This document shows positions 35,095-44,200 of a stretch of DNA of 64,000 nucleotides, one piece after another. Position numbers and translations under genes: made by a program. The DNA is from Streptomyces sp. A 4/2. GTDB taxonomy: Bacteria; Actinomycetota; Actinomycetes; Streptomycetales; Streptomycetaceae. Below the pieces are notes generated by a model. It ran no database searches. It saw only the letters and a list, made by a program, of their open reading frames with translations, and was not told the DNA's origin. Position 1 is the first letter of the stretch; each line of letters begins with the position of its first letter. Location: the NCBI RefSeq assembly GCF_940670765.1, contig NZ_CALNVW010000009.1, positions 98,762-162,761 on the forward strand, in the 5' to 3' direction.

Positions 35095-35218
35095 GGGCGG
35101 GTGGGCCGGGCGGGTGGTCCGGGCGGCGGGGAGGACCGGGCGGCGTGGGGCCGGGCGGCCGGGAGGACCGGGCGGCGGGGAGAACCGGGTGGCCGGGAGG
35201 ACCGGCTGGCCGGGCCGT
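35095..35218 (+). repeat. GC-rich tandem repeats with a G-quadruplex motif
   Basis: The 345-bp gap (35007-35351) after the importer operon contains a canonical G-quadruplex pattern at 35095-35114 (five GGG runs with loops of 1, 1, 2 and 1 bases). Degenerate ~19-base units with GGACCGGGCGGC/GGGAGGACCGG follow. I see no gene in the gap. It may work as a terminator-like or RNA-structure element, or be neutral slippage. Confidence 0.7.
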
Positions 35219-35351
35219 CAACCTCCTGCCTCGAAAATGTGGTTCAGGGGACTCGGGCGCGCTCCGGCGCAACCGCGTATACCCGCTTTCGTTATCCCGG
35301 GCATGGCCTTCTGAGCACGGTCCGCCATCCCCCCACCCGAGAGAGCCCCCC

Positions 35352-36149
35352 ATGCACAGGCACGAGTTTCTCCAGCAGCTGCACGCGGTCCTGAAGCCGC
35401 GCACCTACCTGGAGATCGGGACCAACGACGGCCGGAGTCTCGCCCTGTCCCGCGTCCCGAGCATCGCGGTCGACCCCGCCCCCAAGGTGCGGACCCGCCT
35501 GCACTGCGACCTCCAGCTGGTGAAGGCGACCAGCGACGCGTTCTTCGCCACCCGACAGCCCATGGGCCATCTGATGAGCGGTCGCAACCCGCTGCGCAAC
35601 GCCCGCCGCGGCCGTCCGCTGCTGGGGGCGTACACCGGCACCAACCAGGTCGACCTGGCGTTCATCGACGGCATGCACCTCTTCGAGTACGTGCTGCGCG
35701 ACTTCACCAACACCGAGCGGTTCAGCGGCTGGTCGAGCGTGATCGTCCTCGACGACATGCTGCCGCGCAACCCCGCGGAGGCCGTACGGGACCGGGTCGC
35801 CCCCTCCGGCCCGTGGACCGGGGACGTCTACAAGTTCATCCCGGTGATTGCCCGGCACCGGCCGGATCTCATCACCGTCCAGGTCGACACCCAGCCGACC
35901 GGCGTCTTCGTGGTCATCGGCGCCGATCCCGGCAGCACGGTACTGAAGGACCACTACGACGCGATCGTGCAGGAGTGGGTCACCCCCGACCCGCAGAAGG
36001 TCCCGGAGGCGCTGCTCGAACGGGTCGAGGCGGTCGACCCGGCGGCGCTGCTCGGCTCGGGCATCTGGCCCGCGCTGGCCCGCCACCGCAACCGCGCGGC
36101 CACTCTCCGGACGGTACGCAGGGAACTCGCGAGGCTGCGCGGCTTCTGA
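35352..36149 (+). CDS. Class I SAM-dependent methyltransferase family protein
   Basis: 265 residues starting MHRHEFLQQLHAVLKPRTYL. The SAM-binding loop is YLEIGTNDGRSLAL (motif I, ExGxxxG). An acidic pocket follows with VDLAFIDGMHLFEYVLRDF and a VIVLDDMLPRN segment, which matches the family-24 methyltransferases often found with glycosyltransferases. The C-terminal ~70 residues are α-helical and basic. Gene neighbours are a convergent family-2 glycosyltransferase and, further on, the TagGH-like exporter. It could methylate a surface glycan, but no acceptor is indicated. Confidence 0.82.
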   Translation: MHRHEFLQQLHAVLKPRTYLEIGTNDGRSLALSRVPSIAVDPAPKVRTRLHCDLQLVKATSDAFFATRQPMGHLMSGRNPLRNARRGRPLLGAYTGTNQVDLAFIDGMHLFEYVLRDFTNTERFSGWSSVIVLDDMLPRNPAEAVRDRVAPSGPWTGDVYKFIPVIARHRPDLITVQVDTQPTGVFVVIGADPGSTVLKDHYDAIVQEWVTPDPQKVPEALLERVEAVDPAALLGSGIWPALARHRNRAATLRTVRRELARLRGF

Positions 36150-36162
36150 GCGGACCCGCCCG

Positions 36163-36255
36163 GATGACGCCCGGCGCGGATGAAGACCGGCGCGGATGGC
36201 AACCGGCGCGGATGACAACTGGCATGGATGACGCCCGGCGCGGATACCAGGAGTC
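36163..36255 (+). repeat. Short degenerate repeat between convergent genes
   Basis: Six to seven copies of a ~15-base unit resembling GGCGCGGATGACACC (sometimes GGCATGGATGACGCC) lie between the methyltransferase and glycosyltransferase stops. There is no clear stem-loop and no coding potential. Confidence 0.6.
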
Positions 36256-36333
36256 CCGGATGCCGCCCCGGAGCGCGTCCGCCGGGGGCGCGGCGAACCC
36301 TCCGTACCCCCGGCAGACGCAGCGCTCCCGTCC

Positions 36334-38325
36334 CTAACGCGCGGCCATCCGCCGAACCTTCCGAACCGCCCGCCCCACCACGCTCGCCCGAAGCCTGCGC
36401 ACCAGCCGTACCCGCTTCGGCATCAGCCCCTCGCCCGAGCGGCGCACCGTCATCGCGCCGGCCGCCGTCGTGACGAGCATCAGCGGCAGGGGCGTACGCG
36501 GGCCGTCCTCCGCGCCGAGGGTCACGGCCATGTCCCAGGCATCCGCGGGGAGTTGGCGCTCGGGCCGCTCCGCGCACAGGACCGTACCCGCACGCCCCTT
36601 GGACGTGGTGAGCGTGGCCGCTGTCCGTACGGTCTCCCGGGAGCCCGTCCTGCCGGTGAGGTGGAGCACGGCGGGCGCGCCGTTCACACCTTCGGAGTGC
36701 ACCGGCAGCAGCGTCTCGATCAGCAGCGGTTCCGGCATGACCACGACGTCGTGCACGTCGAGCCGCCGGAAGTCCTTGGTGAGCCGGTCGGACTTCCGGC
36801 CCCCCGCGTCGAGCGCGAGGTTGCCGTGCGGCACGGTCCAGTACGGCACCACCAGCCGGGCGGACTCGCCCACCAGGCCCGCCCTGCGTCCGGCCGTGGC
36901 CCGCTCGGACCGGACGGATCCGAGCCTGACCTCGTTCTTCCACCCGCTCTGCTGCACCCGTACCCAGACGTCCCAGATGCCGTCGGCGAGCGGTGCGCCG
37001 CCCGCAGCCGTCCCGGGGGCGATCGTCGCCGTCCCCCGCAGGACCAGCCGGAACTCGTCGGGCCCCGGGCCGTCCACGCGTTCCGCGGTGAACTCGACGG
37101 GCTGGTAGAACTCGGCCGCGCTGACGCGCTCCCGCACCACCAGCTCCGCCTTCGCCCGGCCGATGTCCGCCAGCGCCACCACGCCGACGGCATCTGGGGT
37201 GTCCAGGCCCTCGGGCAGGGCGAGCAACTCCTCGCCGCCCTTCTTCACGAAGTGGACCGGCTCCTCCCCCGACCGCGTCCCGGCGGTGAAGGCGAGCTTC
37301 AACTCGTCGTCGTCCCAGCCGAGTTCGGTGAGTTCGGCGTGCGCGCGGATGCCCTTTTCCCAGCGGGCGAACTTCTCGACGTCCGCGTAGCGGTCCGCCT
37401 TGATGAGCGCGCCGACGATCTGCTGGGTGGGCAGCATGCCCTTCGTCACCCCGGGGCCGAACCGCTCGACGGCGACCTTGTGCATCTCGCGGAACATGTC
37501 CTGCCGGTAGCCGTCGTCCGGCGTGGCCAGCAGCCGGGCGCCACGCATCCGGTCGATCATCTCGTTGCGGAACCAGCGGCGGTACAACTGGTCCCGGAAC
37601 GGCCCCGGCTCGGTGTACTTCTCGACGACGTCCAGGGCCTCGCGCAGATTGCCGAAGTAGCCCACCGGCTCGATGCGCCGGAAGCCCGCGTTGGAGGCGT
37701 CGTCCCGCTTGACGTGGTAGTAGCAGACGTAGTCGCTGAGCACCGCGACGCTCTTGGCGGCCAGGAACGCCTCGGCGACGAAGACATGGTCCTCCAGACG
37801 GCGGCGCCCTTCGAGGAAGCGCAGGCCCGTCTCGTCCATGAAGGACCTGCGGAACATCTTGTGCGGGGTGAGGCTGTCGATCAGCGGGGAGTTACGCAGG
37901 GTGGCGCGCGGCCTGTTGACCCGGAACAGCTCTCTCGGGACCGGCCGCCCGCGACCCGCCATCTTGCCCACGACGACATCGGCGTCGTTCTCGACACCGT
38001 AGGTGTACATCCGCTCCAGCGCCTCGTCACCCAGCCAGTCGTCGTTGTCGACGAACATCACGAACTCGCCCTGGGCGGCGGCGATCCCCACGTTGCGGGG
38101 CTTGCCCGACCAGCCGGAGTTCTCCTGGTGGATCACGTGCATGTTCGGGTGCTCGGCGGCGAGCGAGTCCAGCCTCGCCGGAGTGCCGTCGGTGGAACCG
38201 TCGTTGACAAAGATCGCTTCGTACGCGTCATCGGGCAGGCTCTGACGGAGCAGCGACTCGATGCAGTCCTCGATGTAGGGGCCCGGGTTGTAGACCGGGA
38301 TGATCACGCTGACTTTGATCGACAT
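36334..38325 (-). CDS. Family-2 glycosyltransferase with long C-terminal extension
   Basis: 663 residues. The GT-A domain occupies about 1-230: VSVIIPVYNPGPYIEDCIES at the start, NDGSTDG, and DNDD at 93-96 as the metal/nucleotide-sugar site. ENSGWSGKPRNVG lies between these. About 430 residues follow, with helical and β-rich segments but no membrane helix or second catalytic motif I recognise. Similar proteins occur in teichoic acid-like glycopolymer loci. The ATG at 38325 was chosen (MSIKVSVIIP); the frame is open a little further upstream. It lies near a methyltransferase and the TagGH-like exporter, so a wall glycopolymer role is plausible. It is convergent with the methyltransferase. Confidence 0.87.
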   Translation of the reverse strand: MSIKVSVIIPVYNPGPYIEDCIESLLRQSLPDDAYEAIFVNDGSTDGTPARLDSLAAEHPNMHVIHQENSGWSGKPRNVGIAAAQGEFVMFVDNDDWLGDEALERMYTYGVENDADVVVGKMAGRGRPVPRELFRVNRPRATLRNSPLIDSLTPHKMFRRSFMDETGLRFLEGRRRLEDHVFVAEAFLAAKSVAVLSDYVCYYHVKRDDASNAGFRRIEPVGYFGNLREALDVVEKYTEPGPFRDQLYRRWFRNEMIDRMRGARLLATPDDGYRQDMFREMHKVAVERFGPGVTKGMLPTQQIVGALIKADRYADVEKFARWEKGIRAHAELTELGWDDDELKLAFTAGTRSGEEPVHFVKKGGEELLALPEGLDTPDAVGVVALADIGRAKAELVVRERVSAAEFYQPVEFTAERVDGPGPDEFRLVLRGTATIAPGTAAGGAPLADGIWDVWVRVQQSGWKNEVRLGSVRSERATAGRRAGLVGESARLVVPYWTVPHGNLALDAGGRKSDRLTKDFRRLDVHDVVVMPEPLLIETLLPVHSEGVNGAPAVLHLTGRTGSRETVRTAATLTTSKGRAGTVLCAERPERQLPADAWDMAVTLGAEDGPRTPLPLMLVTTAAGAMTVRRSGEGLMPKRVRLVRRLRASVVGRAVRKVRRMAAR

Positions 38326-38530
38326 GCTGATGCACTCGTTTCCCGCTGTCCTGCGCGACCGATCTCTCGCTGCCGCAGGCACACTACTAGCGATACGGAC
38401 ATTTAGCTCATCCGCCTAACCAGCCATGTACGGAATTGGTTCCGGTCGGACCCCGCGCAGCTGAGAGCTTCTCCGGACGGACACAGGGTCCTCACGGAAC
38501 ATACGAAATCCGGCCATCCGGCCCCGCGAA

Positions 38531-39139
38531 TCAGGCCTTGAGCGCCGCCACCGCAGCCGTCGCGAGCCCGTCCAGATAGCCCTTCGGCAGCCCGTCCCTG
38601 ACCACCGCGAGCCGCCAGTACAGCGGCCCGACGATCAGCTCCAGCGCCTTCGCGGGGTCGGTGCCCTCGGGGAGTTCACCGCGGAGCACCGCGTCGCGGA
38701 CCACCGCCGCCGCGACCCCCTTCTGGTTGTCCAGCAGCGCCGCCTTGATCGCGTCCGCGATCTCCGGCTGGCGCGCGGCCTCGACCAGCAGATCCGGGAT
38801 GACCTGCGAGGCGACGGGGTGGCGCAGCGCGGTCGCCGCCACGGCCAGCAGCGCGCGCACGTCCCCGTACAGCGAACCGGTCGCGGGCGCGGGCAAGCCC
38901 TGCGCGGCGAACGCCGTGACCAGATCGAGCACCAGGCAGAGCTTGGACTTCCAGCGGCGGTAGACCGCCGTCTTGCCGACGCCCGCCCGGCGGGCGATGG
39001 CCTCGATCGACATCCGCGCGTACCCGACCGATGCCAGTTCCTCGAAAACGGCGGCGCGAATCGCCTCCGTCACGTCCTCACGGAGCACTGCGGCCCCGGC
39101 CGGGGCTCGGCGGGGGGCACGGGGGTTCGGGGCTGCCAT
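38531..39139 (-). CDS. TetR/AcrR-family transcriptional regulator
   Basis: The 202 residues carry the N-terminal TetR helix-turn-helix (about 20-70; AAVFEELASVGYARMSIEAIARRAGVGK, then TAVYRRWKSK). A C-terminal ligand-binding domain of the TetR_C_16/AcrR-like type follows. It starts at ATG 39139; no strong ribosome-binding site is visible. It is divergent from the TagGH-like exporter operon, separated by 152 bases that contain a 14-base direct repeat (39166-39179 and 39220-39233). It may regulate the exporter, but this is an inference from gene order. Confidence 0.88.
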   Translation of the reverse strand: MAAPNPRAPRRAPAGAAVLREDVTEAIRAAVFEELASVGYARMSIEAIARRAGVGKTAVYRRWKSKLCLVLDLVTAFAAQGLPAPATGSLYGDVRALLAVAATALRHPVASQVIPDLLVEAARQPEIADAIKAALLDNQKGVAAAVVRDAVLRGELPEGTDPAKALELIVGPLYWRLAVVRDGLPKGYLDGLATAAVAALKA

Positions 39140-39165
39140 GGGGAGAAGTTTACCTATTCGTCGCG

Positions 39166-39233
39166 ACGGAACGGTTGCGTTTCGACGTCGGGCGGTCCTA
39201 ACCTCGGCGTAACGACGATACGGAACCGTTGCG
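39166..39233. promoter_or_regulatory. Direct repeat in the TetR/exporter intergenic region
   Basis: ACGGAACGGTTGCG (39166-39179) and ACGGAACCGTTGCG (39220-39233) differ at one base and are 54 bases apart, start to start. They lie between the two divergent starts and are candidates for binding sites of the TetR protein. Two helical faces about five turns apart would suit cooperative binding. Confidence 0.4.
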
Positions 39234-39291
39234 ACGCTACTGTCGCTTCGCCCCCTTTCCTTTCCCCTCCCCTCCGTCGAAAGCGAATGTT

Positions 39292-40230
39292 GTGAGCCCC
39301 ACAGCCCCGGCCACGTCCGCCACGGAGGCGACGGCCCGGAAGGTCCCCTCGCGGCCGTCCTCGCAGGACCTGGCCGCGCTGGCCGCCGCACACGGTCTGA
39401 CCATCAGCGGCGCCCGCCCCTCGCTGTTCGCGTACATCCGGCAGACCTGGAGCCGCAGGCACTTCATCACGGCGTTCGCCACCGCCCGGCTGACCGCGCA
39501 GTACAGCCAGGCGAAGCTGGGCCAGGTCTGGCAGATCATGACGCCGCTGCTGAACGCGGCGGTCTACTACTTCATCTTCGGTGTCCTGCTCGGCACCAGC
39601 CACGGTGTCCCCGACTTCATCCCGTTCCTGGTGACCGGCGTCTTCATCTGGACGTTCACCAGCAACTCGATCCAGACGGGCACCCGCGCGATCAGCGGCA
39701 GCCTGGGCCTGGTGCGGGCCCTGCACTTCCCGCGGGCGTCGCTACCCATCGCGTACGCCGTGCAGCAGCTCCAGCAACTGCTCTTCTCGATGGGCGCGCT
39801 CATCGTCATCCTGGTCTGCTTCGGCGAGTACCCGAAGGTCAGCTGGCTGCTCGCGATCCCCGCGCTGGTGCTCCAGGCGATGTTCAACACCGGGCTCTCG
39901 ATGGTCATGGCCAGGCTCGCCGCCAAGACCCCGGACGTCTCGCAGCTGATGCCGTTCATCCTGCGCACCTGGATGTACGTCTCGGGCGTGATGTGGAGCA
40001 TCAAGAAGGTCCTGTCCCACGACAACCTGCCGCACGTCGTGCTGCTGGCGCTCCAGGCGAACCCGGCCGCCGTCTACATCGACCTGATGCGCTTCGCGCT
40101 CGTCGACAGCTACAAGGCGAACCAGCTCCCCCCGCACGTCTGGCCCCTCGCCATCGGCTGGGCGGTCGTCGCGGGCGTGGGCGGCTTCATCTACTTCTGG
40201 AAGGCAGAGGAGCAGTACGGACGTGGCTGA
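39292..40230 (+). CDS. ABC-2 type glycopolymer exporter permease (TagG/Wzm-like)
   Basis: 312 residues with six helices, beginning with a polar Thr/Ala-rich tail. The conserved SRRHFITAFATARLTAQYSQAKLGQVWQIMTPLLNAAVYYF opening is typical of teichoic acid and O-antigen polysaccharide exporters. The start is GTG at 39292 (MSPTAPATSATEA); the frame is open upstream without a better start. The ATP-binding partner overlaps it by 8 bases. In Streptomyces such pairs move wall glycopolymers with undecaprenyl carriers across the membrane. The substrate is not visible; the adjacent GT2 gene suggests a phosphate- or sugar-based polymer. Confidence 0.92.
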   Translation: MSPTAPATSATEATARKVPSRPSSQDLAALAAAHGLTISGARPSLFAYIRQTWSRRHFITAFATARLTAQYSQAKLGQVWQIMTPLLNAAVYYFIFGVLLGTSHGVPDFIPFLVTGVFIWTFTSNSIQTGTRAISGSLGLVRALHFPRASLPIAYAVQQLQQLLFSMGALIVILVCFGEYPKVSWLLAIPALVLQAMFNTGLSMVMARLAAKTPDVSQLMPFILRTWMYVSGVMWSIKKVLSHDNLPHVVLLALQANPAAVYIDLMRFALVDSYKANQLPPHVWPLAIGWAVVAGVGGFIYFWKAEEQYGRG

Positions 40231-41089
40231 GACCCTCACGAACCCCGTGACCCCCGTGACCCCCGCAACCCCCGTGACCGGCACGAGCGCGGCGCAGTCG
40301 GCGAACCCTCTGAGCGCCCCGGTGCCGGACCGGACCCCGACGGTCGTCGCCGACGACGTCCACATCGTCTACAAGATCTACGGCACCGGAGCGGGCAAGG
40401 GCAGTGCGACCTCCGCGCTCAACCGGATCGTCAGCCGCAAGCCCCGCCCCGGCGTCCGCGAGGTCCATGCCGTCAAGGGCGTCAGCTTCGTCGCGTACAA
40501 GGGCGAGGCGATCGGCCTGATCGGCTCCAACGGCTCGGGCAAGTCGACCCTGTTGAAGGCCGTCGCGGGGCTGCTGCCGACCGCCAGTGGCAAGGTCTTC
40601 ACCCAGGGGCAGCCGTCCCTGCTCGGCGTCAACGCGGCCCTGATGAGCGATCTGACCGGCGAGCGCAATGTCATCCTCGGCGGCCTCGCGATGGGCATGA
40701 CCCGCGAAGAGGTGCGCGAGCGCTACCAGGACATCGTCGACTTCTCCGGCATCAACGAGAAGGGCGACTTCATCTCGCTGCCGATGCGGACCTACTCGTC
40801 GGGCATGGGCGCGCGGCTGCGGTTCTCCATCGCGGCGGCGAAGACCCACGACGTACTGATGATCGACGAGGCGCTGTCCACCGGGGACGCCAAGTTCCAG
40901 CGCCGCAGCCAGGAGCGCATCGCCGAACTGCGGGCCCAGGCGGGCACGGTCTTCCTGGTCAGCCACAGCAACAAGTCGATCATCGAGACCTGCGAGCGGG
41001 CCATCTGGCTGGAGTCCGGCACCATGCGGATGGACGGTCCGGCGGAGGAAGTCGTCGCCGCGTACGAGGAGTTCACCACCAAGAAGTAG
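40223..41089 (+). CDS. ABC-2 glycopolymer exporter ATPase (TagH/Wzt-like)
   Basis: 288 residues. Walker A GSNGSGKST is at 101-109, the ABC signature is YSSGMGARLRFSIA, Walker B is DVLMIDEALSTGD, and the H-loop is VSHSNKSI. A ~40-residue N-terminal tail contains PVTPVTPATPVTG repeats (nine-base repeats in the DNA). The signature SSGM replaces the usual SGGQ, as is normal in TagH/Wzt. It starts at GTG 40223, overlapping the permease stop. The C-terminal carbohydrate-binding domain of the Wzt type is missing, so export is probably not governed by terminal modification. Confidence 0.93.
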   Translation: MAETLTNPVTPVTPATPVTGTSAAQSANPLSAPVPDRTPTVVADDVHIVYKIYGTGAGKGSATSALNRIVSRKPRPGVREVHAVKGVSFVAYKGEAIGLIGSNGSGKSTLLKAVAGLLPTASGKVFTQGQPSLLGVNAALMSDLTGERNVILGGLAMGMTREEVRERYQDIVDFSGINEKGDFISLPMRTYSSGMGARLRFSIAAAKTHDVLMIDEALSTGDAKFQRRSQERIAELRAQAGTVFLVSHSNKSIIETCERAIWLESGTMRMDGPAEEVVAAYEEFTTKK

Positions 41090-41098
41090 CTGCCCGTG

Positions 41099-41126
41099 TC
41101 AGGTCCGCGGACAGCCGCGGACCTGA
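41099..41126 (+). terminator. Hairpin after the exporter operon
   Basis: TCAGGTCCGCGG (41099-41110) and CCGCGGACCTGA (41115-41126) make a perfect 12-base-pair stem with loop ACAG, ten bases after the ATPase stop. Confidence 0.8.
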
Positions 41127-41149
41127 GCCGCGTTGCCCGCCCGGAAACG

Positions 41150-41196
41150 CCGCGGCCCCGGCCCGCCTGTACTGACCAGGTGGGCCGGGGCCGCGG
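41150..41196. terminator. Second hairpin, shared with convergent gdhB
   Basis: The arms at 41150-41169 and 41177-41196 pair at 19 of 20 positions plus one G-T around a 7-base loop. The element lies 65 bases downstream of the gdhB stop and so can stop both convergent transcripts. Confidence 0.8.
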
Positions 41197-41261
41197 TTCT
41201 CGTGTCACGGGTACCTACGCCGCAGTTGCGCCGCGTACGTCCCGGACGCCCGCATCGGGCG

Positions 41262-44200
41262 TCAGATGTGCGTACGCAGCAGCGAGCGCATCGTCCGCAT
41301 CGCGACCGACAGGTTCGCCAGGTCGAAGGCGTCCGAGGACTGGATCTCGTCGAGCGTGGTGCGCGAACGGCCCAGGATCGAGGCGTTCTTCTCCTCCCAG
41401 GCCTTGAACCGCTGCTCGGGAGTCGATGCGCCGTCCCCCACGGACAGCACGTCCAGGGTGAGCCCGGCGTGCGCCGCGTACAGGTCCTCGCGGATGGAGG
41501 CGCGGGCCATGGACTGCCAGCGGTCGGCCCGCGGCAGCTCGATGATCCGGTCCATCAGCTGGGTGATCGCCAGCCGGTTCCCGAGGTCGTAGTACACCTC
41601 GGCGACCGCCATCGGGTCCTTGTCCGTACGGTCCGCGATGGCCACGATGTCCAGCGCCGGGAAGACGGAGGAGAACCCGGCGACCCGGCGGGCCAGTTCC
41701 TCCGGCACGCCCTCGGCCGTCAGCTCGTCCAGGATGCCCTGGTACCACTCCTGGTCGGCGCCCTTGAGCATCTTCGGCAGGTCGGCCCAGACCTTCGCCA
41801 CGCCCTCGGTGAAGAAGGCGATGGTCTCGCTCAGGTCCAGCGGCTGCGGGCGGTTGCCCAGCAGCCAGCGCGCGCCGCGCTCGACGAGACGGCGCGAGTG
41901 GAGCCTGATCCTGGTCTGGATGCCGGCCGCGACCTTGTTGTCCAGCGCCTCGACGGCGTCCCAGACCTCGGCCAGGCCGAAGATCTCCCGGGCCGCTGCC
42001 TGTGCCCGCACGATCTCCTCGATCGAGGCCCCGGTCTCCTCCCGCAGCCGGTGCAGGAAGGTCGAACCACCGGTGTTCACCGTGTCGTTGACGAGGACCG
42101 TGGTGATGATCTCGCGCCGCAGCGCGTGCCCTTCGATCGCCTCGTAGTAGCGCTCGCTCAGCTGCTTCGGGAAGTAGGCGTGCACCAGCTTCTGCAGGTA
42201 CGGGTCGTCCGGCAGATCGGTGGAGATCAGCTCCTGGGCGGCGGTGATCTTGGTGTACGCGAGGAGCACGGCCAGCTCGGGCTGGCTCAGCCCCTTCCCG
42301 CCGTTGAGGAGTTCACGGACCTGGCGGTCGGTCGGCAGGAACTCCAGCGCCCTGTTCAGGTGCCCGTCGCGGCCCAGCCTGCGCATGAAGCGCTGGTGGG
42401 CGTGGAGCAGCGACGGGGCCTGGGCCACGGCGTTGGCGAGGGCGGTGTTCTGCGCGTAGTTGTTGCGCAGCACCAGGACACCGACCTCGTCGGTCATCGA
42501 GGCCAGGATCTGGTTCCGCTGCTTGACGGTCAGATCGCCCTCGGTGACCAGCCCGTTGAGCAGGATCTTGATGTTCACCTCGTGGTCGGAGGTGTCCACG
42601 CCCGCGCTGTTGTCGATCGCGTCGGTGTTGATCTTGCCGCCGGAGCCGTCGCCGCCCGACCTGGCGTACTCGATGCGGCCGAGCTGGGTCAGGCCCAGGT
42701 TGCCGCCCTCACCGACGACCTTGGCCCGCAGGTCCTCGCCGTTGACGCGGATGGCGTCGTTCGCCTTGTCGCCGACGTCCGCGTTGGACTCGGCGGAGGA
42801 CTTCACGTAGGTGCCGATGCCGCCGTTCCACACCAGGTCCACGGGGGCCTTGAGGATCGCCTGCATCAGGTCGGCCGGGGTCATCTTGGCCACGCCCGAC
42901 TCGATCCCGAGCGCCTCGCGGACGTGCGCGTTCAGCGGGATCGACTTGGCGCTGCGGGGGTGGACGCCACCGCCCGGCGAGAGCAGTCCGGTGTCGTAGT
43001 CCGCCCACGAGGAACGCGGCAGGTCGAACAGCCTGCGCCGCTCCGCGTACGAGGTGGCGGCGTCCGGCGTCGGGTCGATGAAGATGTGCCGGTGGTCGAA
43101 GGCGGCGACCAGGCGGATGTGCTCGGAGAGCAGCATGCCGTTGCCGAAGACGTCACCGGACATGTCGCCGACGCCGACCGTGGTGAAGTCCTGGGTCTGG
43201 GTGTCGTGGCCGAGCTCCCGGAAGTGCCGCTTGACGGACTCCCAGGCGCCGCGGGCCGTGATGCCCATGCCCTTGTGGTCGTAGCCCGCGGAGCCGCCCG
43301 ACGCGAAGGCGTCCCCGAGCCAGAAGTTGTACGACTCGGCGACCGCGTTGGCGATGTCGGAGAAGGTCGCGGTGCCCTTGTCGGCCGCGACGACGAGGTA
43401 GGTGTCGTCCTCGTCGTGCCGTACGACACCGGCGGGCGGCACGACCTCGCCGGCCACCAGGTTGTCCGTGATGTCGAGCAGCGCGGAGATGAAGGTCTTG
43501 TACGCCGCGATGCCCTCGGCCATCCAGGCGTCCCGGTCCACGGACGGGTCGGGCAGCTGCTTGGCGACGAAGCCGCCCTTCGCGCCGACCGGCACGATCA
43601 CGGTGTTCTTGACCATCTGCGCCTTGACCAGGCCGAGCACCTCCGTGCGGAAGTCCTCACGCCGGTCGGACCAGCGCAGACCGCCTCGGGCGACCTTGCC
43701 GAAGCGCAGGTGCACGCCCTCGACGCGCGGCGAGTACACCCAGATCTCGAACGCCGGGCGGGGCGCGGGGAGATCCGGGATGGCCTGCGGGTCGAACTTC
43801 ATCGAGACGTAGGAGTGCTGCTGGCCCGGCTCCGCCTCCTGGAAGAAGTTGGTCCTGAGCGTGGCCTTGATGACGGTCAGGAAGGACCGCAGGATCCGGT
43901 CCTCGTCGAGGCTCGCCACCTGGTCCAGGGCGCCGTCGAGCTCTTCGAGCAGCCCGTCGGTCAGCTCGGTACCGGCCCGCTGGCGGCCCGGCGACATCCG
44001 CGCCTCGAAGAGCGAGACGAGCAGCCGGGTGGTGTGGACGTTGTTGCGGAGGGTGTCCTCCATGTAGTCCTGGCTGAAGGTCGATCCGGCCTGCCGCAGG
44101 TACTTCGCGTACGCGCGCAGCACCATGGCCTGCCGCCAGGTCAGCCCGGCGCCCAGCACCAGGGCGTTGAAGCCGTCGTTCTCGGCCTCGCCCGTCCACG

